DNA of 64,000 bases from Pontibacter amylolyticus (GTDB lineage Bacteria; Bacteroidota; Bacteroidia; Cytophagales; Hymenobacteraceae): assembly GCF_014638845.1 (NCBI RefSeq), contig NZ_BMFP01000003.1, forward strand, positions 124,001 to 188,000. The letters run 5' to 3'. The notes under the pieces were generated by a model that did not search any database, was not told where the DNA came from, and worked only from the letters and a program-made list of their open reading frames with translations. Position 1 is the stretch's first letter. Each line of letters opens with the position of its first letter. Below are positions 26,228 through 37,849 of this stretch, one piece after another. Made by a program: the position numbers and the translations under genes.

Positions 26228-27580
26228 ATGAACAGCAAGCCGATCAGCTATTCTCCTTTTATATATTCTCTATTGATCACCCTCTTTCTCACCGGTTGCG
26301 GAAGCCGGGAAACCCTGCGGGGTGTGTTCAAAAAAGAATCCCCCTACGAGGCCTATGTCTCTTCCCTGAAATCCGCCAAACTCGATGAAACCGCTGTAGG
26401 GCAGGACTGGCTGGCAGCAGGTCAGACGGCTCTGCAAACGCCTACACCGGTTACGCTTCCTTTTAAGGAAACTGGCTATTTTCCGGCTGACAAACCACGG
26501 GCACTGGGTTACAAAGTAGAGGTAAAACGCGGCGAGAAACTGGTCGTGAATCTGGAGATGAAAGCCCGCCAAACCATGCAAGTGTTCATGGACCTGTTTG
26601 AGGCTGGCACTGATCCTGCAACTGCCCCTAAACGCGTCGCCTCTGCCGATTCTACAGCCACCATCCTGACCTATGTGGTAGACGAAGACATGGCCCATCT
26701 GCTGCGGATTCAACCTGAGCTACTGCGGGGCGGCTCGTATACCATCACGATTCAGGCACAGCCTACGCTGGCTTTCCCTATACCTGGCAAATCGAGCCGC
26801 CACATCGCCAGCATCTGGGGCGACCCGCGCGATGCGGGCGCCCGCAGCCACGAAGGCATTGATATCTTTGCACCGCGTGGCACGCCCGTAATTGCATCAG
26901 TAGACGGTACGGTATCGCGGGTAGACGAGACGCCTCGCGGTGGCAGGGTTATCTGGCTTTCGGATAGGGAACGTGGGCAGAACCTGTACTATGCGCACCT
27001 GGACCAGCAGTTGGTCGCGGCCGGACAGCGCGTTAGCGTAGGCGACACCCTGGGGCTGGTTGGTAACACGGGCAATGCCCGGGGAACCGGTCCGCACCTG
27101 CACTTCGGGATATACCGCTACGGCCACGGCGCCACCAACCCCTACCCTTACGTGCATCAATCGGCTGCCCCTATACCTGCCGTAAAAGTGGATGCCGCTC
27201 ACATCGGCAACTGGGTGCGGGTATCGTCTAAAATGGCCAATGTCCGGACTGCGCCTTCAGCCAAAGCCGGGCTGCATACCTCCCTCCCCAAAAACACGCC
27301 GCTGCGGGTGACGGGCGCTGCCAATGACTGGTACCGCGTGCGTCTGCCCGACCAGTCTGAAGCGTACATCATCAGCTCTCTTGTGGAAAGTATAGCCAAA
27401 CCGATTGCCGTCAAGAAACTAAAACAGGAGCGTCCGTTGCTGGACGAGGCGCACCCGGAAGCCGGGCAAATGGACAGTCTGCCAGCGGGATTCGCTATAC
27501 CTGTAGTGGCCGTTAACGGGCAGTTTGAGCTGGTGCGGCAATCGGACGGCAGACTCGGCTGGGTGCAGGCTGCTGAGTAA
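26228..27580 (+). CDS. M23 peptidoglycan DD-metallopeptidase lipoprotein with SH3 domain
   Basis: A 450-residue lipoprotein (lipobox LFLTGC near residue 20). A beta-rich N-terminal region (~60-170) is followed by an M23 domain: SHEGIDIFAPRGTPV (Zn ligands in HxxxD) and GPHLHFGIY. A bacterial SH3-type domain follows with WVRVSSKMANVRTAPSAKAG and WYRVRLPDQSEAYI. The protein would cut peptidoglycan cross-bridges at the envelope. It lies divergent from the L,D-transpeptidase gene 236 bp away, forming a small cell-wall module. Confidence 0.9.
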   Translation: MNSKPISYSPFIYSLLITLFLTGCGSRETLRGVFKKESPYEAYVSSLKSAKLDETAVGQDWLAAGQTALQTPTPVTLPFKETGYFPADKPRALGYKVEVKRGEKLVVNLEMKARQTMQVFMDLFEAGTDPATAPKRVASADSTATILTYVVDEDMAHLLRIQPELLRGGSYTITIQAQPTLAFPIPGKSSRHIASIWGDPRDAGARSHEGIDIFAPRGTPVIASVDGTVSRVDETPRGGRVIWLSDRERGQNLYYAHLDQQLVAAGQRVSVGDTLGLVGNTGNARGTGPHLHFGIYRYGHGATNPYPYVHQSAAPIPAVKVDAAHIGNWVRVSSKMANVRTAPSAKAGLHTSLPKNTPLRVTGAANDWYRVRLPDQSEAYIISSLVESIAKPIAVKKLKQERPLLDEAHPEAGQMDSLPAGFAIPVVAVNGQFELVRQSDGRLGWVQAAE

Positions 27581-27619
27581 AATTGTTTTCCGGCTGCCTT
27601 ATTTTAGTGGTTTAGAGCC

Positions 27620-27650
27620 TTTATGCGTACAGCATTAATACTTATATTTG
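27620..27650 (+). promoter_or_regulatory. Possible promoter for ppx
   Basis: TATATTTG at 27643-27650 is a full match to the Bacteroidota -7 consensus TAnnTTTG, with a weak TTTATG near 27619-27624 as -33. It lies 41 bp before the ppx start codon. Confidence 0.35.
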
Positions 27651-27690
27651 GCTTGAAAAAGCATGTTGTACGCTCCTAAACAGATTATAT

Positions 27691-28593
27691 TTGAAGTTAG
27701 CTGCTATTGATATCGGTTCGAACGCCGTAAGATGCCAGATCTCCAGCGTCCTGAATCAGAATGGAAACGTTATTTTTAAACGAATAGAATACATCCGCTA
27801 CGCCATCCGATTCGGCGAGGATGTTTTCAGCAACGGCTTTATCAGCGAGTACAAAATTCAGAAATTCATCAAGCTCCTTCACGCTTTTCAACTGCTGCTC
27901 GACGTGCACGACGTGGACCACTACATGGTGTGCGCCACATCGGCCATGCGAACCTCCGAAAATGCCCCTGAAATCCTGGACCGCGTGCACCAGGCGATCG
28001 GCATGAACATCCAGGTGATCGACGGGGAAGCGGAGGCTGAGCTGATCAACAAAGTCATCGTGAACTTCCTGGACGAGCGCAACTACCTGCACATTGACGT
28101 GGGCGGCGGCAGCACGGAGTTTAACATCTATGTAAACCGGGAAAAAATGGCATCCCATTCTTTTGAGCAGGGCTCTATCCGCCACATGCACGGGGTTGAC
28201 TCGCATGAGCTTTGGAACAGCATGCGGACCTGGATCGAAGAGAATGCCCGGAAATACCACCTCACCCGCGCCATCGGCACCGGAGGCAACATCAACAAGA
28301 TTTTCGATATGTCAGGCAAGGCAGTTGGCAAGCCAATTTTCCGCAAGCAGATCGAGGAGATTACTCAGGGTATAGCGGCCATGACCATGGAGCAGCGCAT
28401 TACCGAGCTCCTCCTCAACCCCGACCGCGCCGACGTCATCCTCCCCGCCGCTGAGATCTACCTGTCTGCCATGAAGTGGGCGAAGCTGGAAAGCATGCTC
28501 GTGCCTGCCGTTGGCCTCAAAGACGGAATGATCCATGCTTTGTATGAGCAGCACCATCAGGAGCGTTTTGTGATCAGTCAGATTAGCAGGTAG
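27691..28593 (+). CDS. ppx: Exopolyphosphatase (Ppx/GppA family)
   Basis: Hydrolyses terminal phosphates of polyphosphate, or pppGpp in GppA-like members. AAIDIGSNAVR (4-14) is the phosphate-1 motif; YMVCATSAMRTSEN, VIDGEAEAELI, YLHIDVGGGSTEF (phosphate-2) and RAIGTGGNINKI follow. At 300 aa it has only the two actin-like domains, a short form. The start is TTG: no ATG or GTG is in frame upstream within the spacer, and MKLAAIDIGSN fits the family. It is convergent with ppk1, with repeat copy C between them, so both halves of polyphosphate metabolism are adjacent. Confidence 0.9.
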   Translation: MKLAAIDIGSNAVRCQISSVLNQNGNVIFKRIEYIRYAIRFGEDVFSNGFISEYKIQKFIKLLHAFQLLLDVHDVDHYMVCATSAMRTSENAPEILDRVHQAIGMNIQVIDGEAEAELINKVIVNFLDERNYLHIDVGGGSTEFNIYVNREKMASHSFEQGSIRHMHGVDSHELWNSMRTWIEENARKYHLTRAIGTGGNINKIFDMSGKAVGKPIFRKQIEEITQGIAAMTMEQRITELLLNPDRADVILPAAEIYLSAMKWAKLESMLVPAVGLKDGMIHALYEQHHQERFVISQISR

Positions 28594-28721
28594 TTTTCGC
28601 TTTGCAGTCGGGGCTGAATTGCAGGTATAGCTTAATAGCGTACGACTGCTGGTCATTCATGGCGCGAGTGTCTGGTAGGGTGGGGCCTCTAGCCCCTTTG
28701 TCATGTATTACTGGCTGAATG

Positions 28722-29203
28722 GCTATACCTATACCTGGCGTAGCTTCTTCCTTTCCATACGTTATGCTATTTTGCTCCGTAGCTTGGCTTGGCCAGCCGG
28801 GCCTTACTTTTTTCCTTGATGAAAAAAGTAAGCAAAAAAATCAAGACGATTTTAAACTCGCTGAACGCTCAAACACAAAATCGTCGTTGGTGCACCTGTC
28901 TGATGCTATCTGCTTCGTAGCTCCCTGCAAGTTAGTCTTGCTATACCTGCCAGTGGACTGTGCTACGGGGCTTATAGCTTCGAAATGGCAGCTACAGACT
29001 CCCCTCCTTTGACAAGGAGGGGCAGGGGTGGTTGGACCCGGTATTGCAATATAACTGCTAAAGCCACAGTGCTATACCTAAAAAACCGGCAGCGGCAGAG
29101 AGTCCCCCTTCGAAGGGGGTAGGGGGATGACAATCGTGCAAGAGAATCCTGTTAATCCGTGGGGGTAGGGGCCCTCTTAAATCTTGTAAATCCTGATTCT
29201 GAC
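28722..29203 (-). repeat. Mosaic intergenic repeat, copy C (inverted)
   Basis: Lies between the convergent ppx and ppk1 genes, in the opposite orientation to copies A and B. On the plus strand: GGCTATACCTATACC (~28722), hairpin 2 with perfect 12-bp arms CTTACTTTTTTC (28803-28814) / GAAAAAAGTAAG (28821-28832), an A-run, hairpin 1 arms (28845-28853 and 28877-28885), GCTATACCTGCC, the block CAGGGGTGGTTGGACCCGG (~29022), palindrome CCCCCTTCGAAGGGGG (29104-29119) and AATCCTG iterations to ~29200. A 97-codon frame crosses it but coincides with the repeat and is not supported as a gene. Confidence 0.82.
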
Positions 29204-29237
29204 AAAAAAAGCCCCCTCCTGTTGTCAGAAGGGGGCT
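29204..29237 (-). terminator. Intrinsic terminator for ppk1
   Basis: On the minus strand, AGCCCCCTTCTG and CAGGAGGGGGCT pair with one A-T/G-type mismatch position and are followed by seven T (plus-strand A-run 29204-29210). It lies five bases past the ppk1 stop. Confidence 0.85.
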
Positions 29238-29241
29238 GAAA

Positions 29242-31347
29242 CTATACGAGTTCTACTTCCTGTGCAGCATCCTCGAATACCTTTTTGTAAAACAGCTTGT
29301 GTACGTCAATGATCTCTTCGTTGGCGGCTGGTTTTTTGCGGGCGTAGGTGCCGTCTTCGCGCATGATGTAGGAGTTCTGGTTGTCGAGCAGGTTGTAGTA
29401 AAGGATGTTGATCGCCTCTTTCTTCAGCTCTTCATTCACGATCAGGAAAAGCGCCTCGATGCGGCGGTCAAAGCTGCGCACCATGATATCGGCACTGCCA
29501 CCGTATACCTTGGATTCTCCGTTGTTATGGAAGTAGAAAATGCGACTGTGCTCCAGATACTCTCCTACGATCGACTTCACCGAAATATTCTCGCTCAGGT
29601 CTTCACGCCCCGGTCGCAGACAGCAGATGCCGCGCACGATGAGTTTGATCGGCACACCGGCTTTGGAGGCTTTGTAAAACTCGTCGATCACCTCCTTGTC
29701 TTCCAGCGAATTGATCTTAATAACAATGCCGCTTTTCAAACCTTTTTTGGCGTTGCGTGCCTCATTCCGGATCAGCTCGATCAGCTGCGAGCGCATGGCC
29801 TTGGGTGAAGTGAGCAGGTACTTGTATTCGTTCGGCCTGGAGTGGCCGGTGATAACATTGAAAAACTCCGACACGTCGTGCGCATACACATCATTCGTAG
29901 TCAGCAGGCTCACGTCGGTATACAGGCGGGCCGTCTGCTCGTTGTAGTTGCCGCTGCCGATGTGCACGTAGCGCGTTACCTTCTCCCCTTCCTTCCGGAT
30001 GATCATGAGCATTTTGGTGTGCGTCTTGTACTTGCTGATGCCGTAGATCACAAAGCAGCCAGCCTTCTCCAGACGTTCGCCTTCCCGCAGGTTGCGTTCT
30101 TCGTCAAAACGGGCCTTCACCTCAAACAACACCGACACGTGCTTGCCGTTTTCAGCAGCCTTTAGCAGGGCAGCCGTCACCCGCGACTGGTCGGCCAGGC
30201 GGTAGATCGTCTGCTTGATCCCCAGCACATAGGGGTCTTCGGCGGCGCGTTCCAGCAGCTGCACGACAGGATCCATGTTGTTGTACGGGTGGTGCAACAG
30301 CACATCATGTTCCTTTAGATACTCGAACATATCCACGGACTCAGCAGGCAAACTGAGCGGAACAACAGGAGCGGGCTGCTTGAAGCCTTTGTCCTTAAAC
30401 TGCCGGTGGTTGATGATCTGCCAAAGACCGCGCAGGTCAATCATGGTGGTGATGGTAAAGACATTGGCATTATCGATGGTCCAGCGCTCCTTCAGAACCT
30501 TCATCATGAAAGCAGACGGATTGCGCTCGATCTCCAGGCGCACCACACGCCCTTTCTTGCGCGTCTTCAGTTTCGACTTGATCTCCTGCACAAAGTCTGC
30601 TTCGATGTCGTCTGACTCCTCCAGCGTGAAGTCCCCGTTGCGGGTAATGCGGAAGAGGTTGACCGACACGATCTCCACGTTTCGGAACAGCTTTTTGATC
30701 TTCCAGCGGATTATCTCCTCGATCGGCACAAAGATGAGCTTGTCCTTGCGGTTGATCTCGTAAAAACGGGCCAGGTTCTGCGGTATCTGTACAAAGGTCA
30801 CGCGGTCCTGCGCCTTCTGCTCCTCTGTCGTGCGGGTCACCACACCAAAGGTAAGCAGTTGGTTCATGAGCAGCGGAAAACCATGGTAATTGTCGAACAC
30901 CATGGGGGTAAGCAGCGGGTAGATCGTGTTTTTGAAGTAGCTGTCCACCTTCTTTTGCTCGATCTCGGTCAGGTCGCCTACTTTCAGGATGTCAAATCCA
31001 TTCTTCTCGAACAGCTCGGCCAGTTCGTTGTTGAAGGTCAGGTACTGATCGTTGACGAAGCGGTGGGCATAGTCGAGCAGCTTTTTGCGGAAAGGCATTT
31101 CGCGCAGACCGGAATAATCCAGTCGCTCTTTGCCGTAATCGATGTAGTTGTACAAGCTGCCCACCCGGATCATGAAAAACTCATCGAGGTTGGAAGCCGT
31201 GATGGCCATGAACTTGAGCCGGTCGAAAATACTGCGGCTGGTGTCGCGGGCCTGGTCGAGCACACGGTAGTTGAAGCGCAACCAACTCAGGTCGCGGCTG
31301 ATGTATTTACTTCGTTTTATCTGGTCAGAAACCTTATTGATCAGCAT
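29242..31347 (-). CDS. ppk1: Polyphosphate kinase 1
   Basis: Synthesises polyphosphate from ATP via a phosphohistidine intermediate, membrane-associated. The family start RDLSWLRFNYRVLDQARD and AITASNLDEFFMIRVG are present. Later motifs include LLHHPYNNMDPVVQLLERAA, DPYVLGIKQTIYR, VLFEVKARFDEERN, GISKYKTHTKMLMIIRKEG (with the phospho-accepting HTK region), YVHIGSGNYNEQTARLYTD and HSRIFYFHNNGESKVY. At 701 aa it is complete. It faces ppx tail to tail. Confidence 0.96.
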   Translation of the reverse strand: MLINKVSDQIKRSKYISRDLSWLRFNYRVLDQARDTSRSIFDRLKFMAITASNLDEFFMIRVGSLYNYIDYGKERLDYSGLREMPFRKKLLDYAHRFVNDQYLTFNNELAELFEKNGFDILKVGDLTEIEQKKVDSYFKNTIYPLLTPMVFDNYHGFPLLMNQLLTFGVVTRTTEEQKAQDRVTFVQIPQNLARFYEINRKDKLIFVPIEEIIRWKIKKLFRNVEIVSVNLFRITRNGDFTLEESDDIEADFVQEIKSKLKTRKKGRVVRLEIERNPSAFMMKVLKERWTIDNANVFTITTMIDLRGLWQIINHRQFKDKGFKQPAPVVPLSLPAESVDMFEYLKEHDVLLHHPYNNMDPVVQLLERAAEDPYVLGIKQTIYRLADQSRVTAALLKAAENGKHVSVLFEVKARFDEERNLREGERLEKAGCFVIYGISKYKTHTKMLMIIRKEGEKVTRYVHIGSGNYNEQTARLYTDVSLLTTNDVYAHDVSEFFNVITGHSRPNEYKYLLTSPKAMRSQLIELIRNEARNAKKGLKSGIVIKINSLEDKEVIDEFYKASKAGVPIKLIVRGICCLRPGREDLSENISVKSIVGEYLEHSRIFYFHNNGESKVYGGSADIMVRSFDRRIEALFLIVNEELKKEAINILYYNLLDNQNSYIMREDGTYARKKPAANEEIIDVHKLFYKKVFEDAAQEVELV

Positions 31348-31714
31348 GTTTTCGGATGTTAGGGAAGCCTCGTCTGTACCCGGAGAACAAAGGTTTCCGG
31401 ACAGACGCAGGTATACGGGCTTCGCAAAAAGAACGCCCGAGTGCTAATATAAATTTTGTAAGTGAATTTGTCATGCCTTTTGCCGAAACCTTGCACAAAT
31501 GTTTTTTAAAAGCATCTTCCAGCACCGAAAACACCTCGCCTATTCCTTTTTCTACACCGAAATCCCAAAACCAATCTGTCTGCCTCAGGTATAAAAAAGA
31601 GGCAGTTGAAAGAAGCCATGCAACAGACTGCCATACCTGATTGAGCTCCTGCCCTGACTCTGCCGCACTGGCCCATAGAAAACTTAAAGGTGTTGCGAGG
31701 TTACTCGAAATGAC
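31348..31714. other. Divergent intergenic region ppk1 / PagL-like gene
   Basis: A 367-bp spacer with two AGGTATA motifs (near 31411 and 31585). Two small hairpins are visible: CGTCTGT/ACAGACG (about 31369-31398) and CTGCCTC (31580-31586) / GAGGCAG (31599-31605). Neither has a T-run. TCGAAATGACA at 31706-31716 resembles one end of the 53-kb inverted repeat. Both promoters must lie here but are not obvious. Confidence 0.4.
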
Positions 31715-32845
31715 ATGAAAATGACGCATTTTGGAAAACGCTTTCGTATCGGCATTTTATCATCCACAGTCCTGGTCCTTTCCATGATGTGGGCACCTGC
31801 TCTGGCTGGTGCCGCCTGGCAAAGCGATTCCACCCGATCAGCGATTAACATAGGCCTGACAGGGCACAGCGGCTTTATCATACCGCACTCAAGTGATATA
31901 AAGGATATATCCGGCTCCAATCCCTGGGGGATAGAAGCAGATGTGAGTCTGCACTTTACCAACGAACGTGCCTGGCAGTACCTGCAGGGCTACCCCAGGC
32001 TGGGCGCTGCGCTGGCTTACTACAATTTCGATAACCCGGATGTGTTGGGTAGTGCCTATACCTTGCTTTTGTATGTAGAGCCTTTCCTTTCGGCACACCG
32101 CCGCTTTAGTTTGTCTTTCCGCTTCGGTGCCGGACTGGCGTATATGGACAACATCTACCACCCTGAGACAAACCCCGACAACCTCTTTTACAGCACCCGA
32201 GTCAGCTTTCCGCTTGAGGTCAACCTGTTGGGCAACTACCGATTAAACGAGCGTTGGATGCTGCGGGCGGGCGGTACCTACAAGCATATTTCGAACGGTG
32301 GGCTGCGGCAGCCAAACAAAGGCATCAACTTTCCGTCGGCCACGCTGGGGCTCAACTATGCCCTGCGACCTGCTGCTTTCCCTGAAAGACAAGCATCAGC
32401 AGGTATGCGGGAGCAGCAGGAGCGCAATTTTCTGGTGGCTATATTTGGTACGGGCAAAGACCGCCGCGACGAGCCTTCGCGCAAGTTGCCACTGCTAGGT
32501 ATAAGCGCCTATGTGAGCCAGCCCATCGGCCGCATCAGCGCCCTGACCGGCGGGGCCGAGTGGATAGCAGACTATACCTTGCGGAAGCACTTGCAGGACG
32601 AAGAAGACGGTCGTAATTTCCAGCGCGGTGCTTTGCTGGTGGGGCACGAGTTGCGCATCGGTCGCTTCCGCTTCAATCAGCAGCTAGGGGTATACGTATA
32701 CTCCCCGTACAAAGCCCGGGACCCGGTGTATCAGCGCTGGGGTTTGGAGTACCATACAGCAGGGCATATGTTCTACGGCATCAACCTGAAGGCGCATCGC
32801 CATGTAGCTGATTTTCTGGACGCCCGTGTCGGGTTTAGATTTTAA
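31715..32845 (+). CDS. Acyloxyacyl hydrolase / PagL-like lipid A deacylase
   Basis: A 376-residue outer-membrane beta-barrel candidate with a signal sequence (hydrophobic ~11-32, ending APALAGA). Many alternating amphipathic strands and the terminal aromatic FRF fit a barrel. The PagL-type active-site pattern is seen as YKHISNGGLRQPNKGIN, with the His-Ser pair in HISNG. Such enzymes remove an acyl chain from lipid A or related glycolipids at the outer membrane. It is longer than proteobacterial PagL (~170 aa), as is usual for the Bacteroidota group. The DUF302 gene follows immediately. Confidence 0.75.
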   Translation: MKMTHFGKRFRIGILSSTVLVLSMMWAPALAGAAWQSDSTRSAINIGLTGHSGFIIPHSSDIKDISGSNPWGIEADVSLHFTNERAWQYLQGYPRLGAALAYYNFDNPDVLGSAYTLLLYVEPFLSAHRRFSLSFRFGAGLAYMDNIYHPETNPDNLFYSTRVSFPLEVNLLGNYRLNERWMLRAGGTYKHISNGGLRQPNKGINFPSATLGLNYALRPAAFPERQASAGMREQQERNFLVAIFGTGKDRRDEPSRKLPLLGISAYVSQPIGRISALTGGAEWIADYTLRKHLQDEEDGRNFQRGALLVGHELRIGRFRFNQQLGVYVYSPYKARDPVYQRWGLEYHTAGHMFYGINLKAHRHVADFLDARVGFRF

Positions 32846-32846
32846 T

Positions 32847-33311
32847 ATGATGAAGCACCTCACTTTCGCCATTTTCCTATTGATCTGTACCGCCTGCGCA
32901 GGTATAGCACAACCTTCCCAGTCGGAGCAACTGCTCACAAAACCCAGCGCCTATGGCATGGAAGAGACGTTGACCAAACTTCGAACGGCCCTACAAGGTA
33001 TGGGAATCAACCTGATCGCGGAAGTTGACCACGCCAAAGCTGCCGCTGATAAGGGCCTGGAGCTCCGGCCAACGCATGTGCTTATTTTCGGCAATCCGCT
33101 GGTAGGCACCCACCTCATGCAAGCCGACCAGCGCGCCGGTCTGGACCTGCCTTTGCGTCTGCTGGTATGGGAAGACGAAAAGGGTCAGGTATACCTGAGT
33201 TACCGTCACCCAAACGAATTGAAACAGCACTTTGCCATAAGTGAGCAGCAGGCCGTGCTCGATAAAATGGGGAAGGTATTTGAGAAGCTGAGTGAGGTGG
33301 TGCGGGAGTAA
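32847..33311 (+). CDS. DUF302 domain-containing exported protein
   Basis: A 154-residue protein with a signal sequence (MMKHLTFAIFLLICTACAG; LLICTAC could be a lipobox). The mature part resembles DUF302: YGMEETLTKLRTALQGMGI, LIAEVDHAKAAADKGLEL, THVLIFGNPLVGTHLMQAD and LPLRLLVWEDEKGQVYLSY. DUF302 proteins are small envelope proteins of unknown chemistry. ATG at 32847 starts right after the preceding stop, indicating an operon with the deacylase gene. Confidence 0.85.
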   Translation: MMKHLTFAIFLLICTACAGIAQPSQSEQLLTKPSAYGMEETLTKLRTALQGMGINLIAEVDHAKAAADKGLELRPTHVLIFGNPLVGTHLMQADQRAGLDLPLRLLVWEDEKGQVYLSYRHPNELKQHFAISEQQAVLDKMGKVFEKLSEVVRE

Positions 33312-33478
33312 CGTATCTGCTCTGTGTTTGTGGTAATTATCGGTAAAACCCATTGTCTGTCAGGGTTGTAAAGGTGTACCCCGGCGCCTGAAATTTCCCC
33401 CTCCTGGTTCATTGCAATTACTTATAATTTAAATTATTATTGCGGTCTGAGGGCTCCTAATGGCTCTTATCACAAGCT

Positions 33479-34237
33479 ATGCCCACACGTAGTCTACTCT
33501 CATTCGCAGCAGGGTTTCTCCTCCTCTTCGTCCTCTATCATTTCCCGGAGTTTTTCTCTGCTTTCTGGATAATGGCCCTGTTCAAAATCGGGTTCCTGGT
33601 GGCTGCTTTTTTCCTGGTCAGAGCTCAGGGGTGGCGAGGGCTTGGAGGTTATGGCTTGGCGCTGAAATCCAACTGGCTCGTGCAACTCCTGGTGGGACTA
33701 TTGCTGGGTCTGGCATTCTTTGCGCTGTCGTTCTACCTCTCGATTCTGCTGGGCTATGAAAGCATAGTTTCCAGCACCTCCATCGCAGCTTTTGCCGGCC
33801 AAGTACCTATGCTCCTGCTCATGACCGTGGTTCCTTCTGTAGCAGAAGACATCTTAACGCGGGGCTACCTTTACGCACATCTGGAAAAGTACTTGAAGCC
33901 CGCTTACTGGGTGCTGCTTTCCGCTTTGGTCTATGTGCTCAATCATATCTGGCGATTAGGCGATGGCGCGGCAGTCCTTTCCTATCTGCTGTTACTCGGA
34001 CTGGTACTGGCCTATGCGGTCATCATCACCAAATCACTCTGGCTTGCCTTCGGCATACACTGGGGCGCCAACATTTCCTACGAATCAACCAGAACATTAT
34101 TCAGCACCGCTTCTTCATCTTCGAGCGATGCCAGCACCTGGATACTGACAGGCTGCTGGGGCTTTTTGCTGGTGCTATTAATCTTATGGCAGTCCTACAG
34201 GAAGCCTCGTGAAGTCAGGTATAGCGCTGGCGTCTGA
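33479..34237 (+). CDS. CPBP family intramembrane glutamic endopeptidase
   Basis: A 252-residue polytopic membrane protein with about seven hydrophobic segments. The CPBP (Abi/Rce1-like) motifs are visible: AEDILTRGYLY (motif 1, ED in place of the usual EE, with R), ALVYVLNHIWRL (motif 2, FxxxH-like with H) and GIHWGANI (motif 3). The catalytic Glu and the two His are present. Function in bacteria is variable (bacteriocin immunity, maturation). It ends in RYSAGV, where AGGTATAGC encodes R-Y-S. Confidence 0.82.
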   Translation: MPTRSLLSFAAGFLLLFVLYHFPEFFSAFWIMALFKIGFLVAAFFLVRAQGWRGLGGYGLALKSNWLVQLLVGLLLGLAFFALSFYLSILLGYESIVSSTSIAAFAGQVPMLLLMTVVPSVAEDILTRGYLYAHLEKYLKPAYWVLLSALVYVLNHIWRLGDGAAVLSYLLLLGLVLAYAVIITKSLWLAFGIHWGANISYESTRTLFSTASSSSSDASTWILTGCWGFLLVLLILWQSYRKPREVRYSAGV

Positions 34238-34395
34238 TGTTTTTATAGCGAACATTGAGGAATAAGATAAATAGAAGCGGCTGCCTTTTTCTGAAGCATT
34301 CTTTCCTGTTTAAGTTCGTGGATTTAACGGTCTAGTATAAATGACGGCGAAGGCCATAGGCTGAGATGACATTTATACCTTGTTGGGCAAAGGTT

Positions 34396-35214
34396 TTATT
34401 CATGGAATTCATACTTATAGAATTTAGGTATATATCCACGGATACTTTTTAATAGTCCATTGGTGTCATAGCTATAAACCAATTTATATTCATTAACCCT
34501 ATCGTTCATAAATACCGACCTAATATCAGAGCTAATTAATCTGCCTGCTGCGTCAAACTTGTTTTCAATGATCTTATCATCTTCAAATCTTTGCAAATCA
34601 GAGTAATCTGAGAACTGAAACCTTGTAGTGTCACCTTCGTGAATAGCAAGTCCGCTTTTAAGCTTTTGCTCCAAATAAAAGCCATAAAACCTTTTAACAT
34701 AGAAATCTCTGTCGTACTCCTTAGACTTCTGATAAAAAGTTAATGAGTCGTTGGTGCGGACGGTCGTTGACTTAAAGGGGCTATAATAATAGTTAGTAAC
34801 ACTATAAGGTTTCTGAAATGATCCTTTATAGTATTTAGAAGATGCTAAAAGTCCAGATGAGTTGTAGCTAAGGTAAGTATTGTTAACACTTACAGAATTA
34901 CTAAAATGAAAAATAGTATCAATTACTTGAGTTGGTCTCTTTAGTGAATCATATAAGTAATGACTTATCTGTTCAACTGTTTTTGATCTGCGAGTCTTTC
35001 TATTGTAGGACGCACTATACTTAACAACCCTAACTTTATTTCCATCTTTATCACATTCTACAACTTCAGACAGATCTTTAGGTGAATTTAAGTAGACAAA
35101 GATCTTCTTAATGTTTCTGTTAATGTATACACTATCAGGCTGCCACCTATTCTCAACCTGTCCATAAACAGGCAAAGAGAGAAGCAATAAAAAGCATACT
35201 ATTAGCCTGATCAT
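34396..35214 (-). CDS. AT-rich exported protein of unknown function
   Basis: A 272-residue protein with a clear signal peptide (MIRLIVCFLLLLSLPVYGQ). The mature region is rich in Tyr, Ser and Lys and holds repeated short segments such as YLYDSLKRPTQVID, YLSYNSSGLLASSKYYK, ENKFDAAGRLISSD and VYSYDTNGLLKSIRGY, which recall YD/RHS-type repeats (Y-D-x-x-G-x-L). This suggests a small surface or secreted beta-strand protein. Base composition is clearly more AT-rich than neighbours, pointing to a recent or lineage-specific gene. Convergent with the CPBP gene. Confidence 0.7.
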   Translation of the reverse strand: MIRLIVCFLLLLSLPVYGQVENRWQPDSVYINRNIKKIFVYLNSPKDLSEVVECDKDGNKVRVVKYSASYNRKTRRSKTVEQISHYLYDSLKRPTQVIDTIFHFSNSVSVNNTYLSYNSSGLLASSKYYKGSFQKPYSVTNYYYSPFKSTTVRTNDSLTFYQKSKEYDRDFYVKRFYGFYLEQKLKSGLAIHEGDTTRFQFSDYSDLQRFEDDKIIENKFDAAGRLISSDIRSVFMNDRVNEYKLVYSYDTNGLLKSIRGYIPKFYKYEFHE

Positions 35215-35446
35215 TCTTTGAAGATTTATTATTTAAGTTCTGCCCAACTAGTGTAAAGCAGGAACACCTACCCCACTATCTGCACTATGTCTGGTATGTT
35301 ACCGCTTTATCAGAAGCGCATTGTTATACCTAGTTAAACTCTTCTAATATAGGAAATCCGAATATACTCTCAATAAAATACAAACAAAAAAAGCGGCTGC
35401 CCTCTTTCGAGAACAGCCGCTTCTAAAATATGATATTCTAGTGCGA
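35215..35446. terminator. gyrB downstream region with intrinsic terminator (35384-35423)
   Basis: AT-rich 232-bp gap. On the minus strand a stem AAGCGGCTG / CAGCCGCTT (35391-35399 with 35414-35422) is followed by seven T: the gyrB terminator. A fragment AGAAGCGGCTGCC also occurs at about 34276, perhaps a remnant of duplication. Confidence 0.8.

Positions 35447-37849
<2,403 letters not shown>

Noticed and set aside
28719..29012. 97-codon frame in repeat copy C
   Set aside because: It coincides with the mosaic repeat and its two hairpins; copies A and B do not keep an equivalent frame, so a protein is not supported.
34270..34300. AGAAGCGGCTGCC fragment as a terminator
   Set aside because: Only one arm of the gyrB-type hairpin is present, so it cannot fold.
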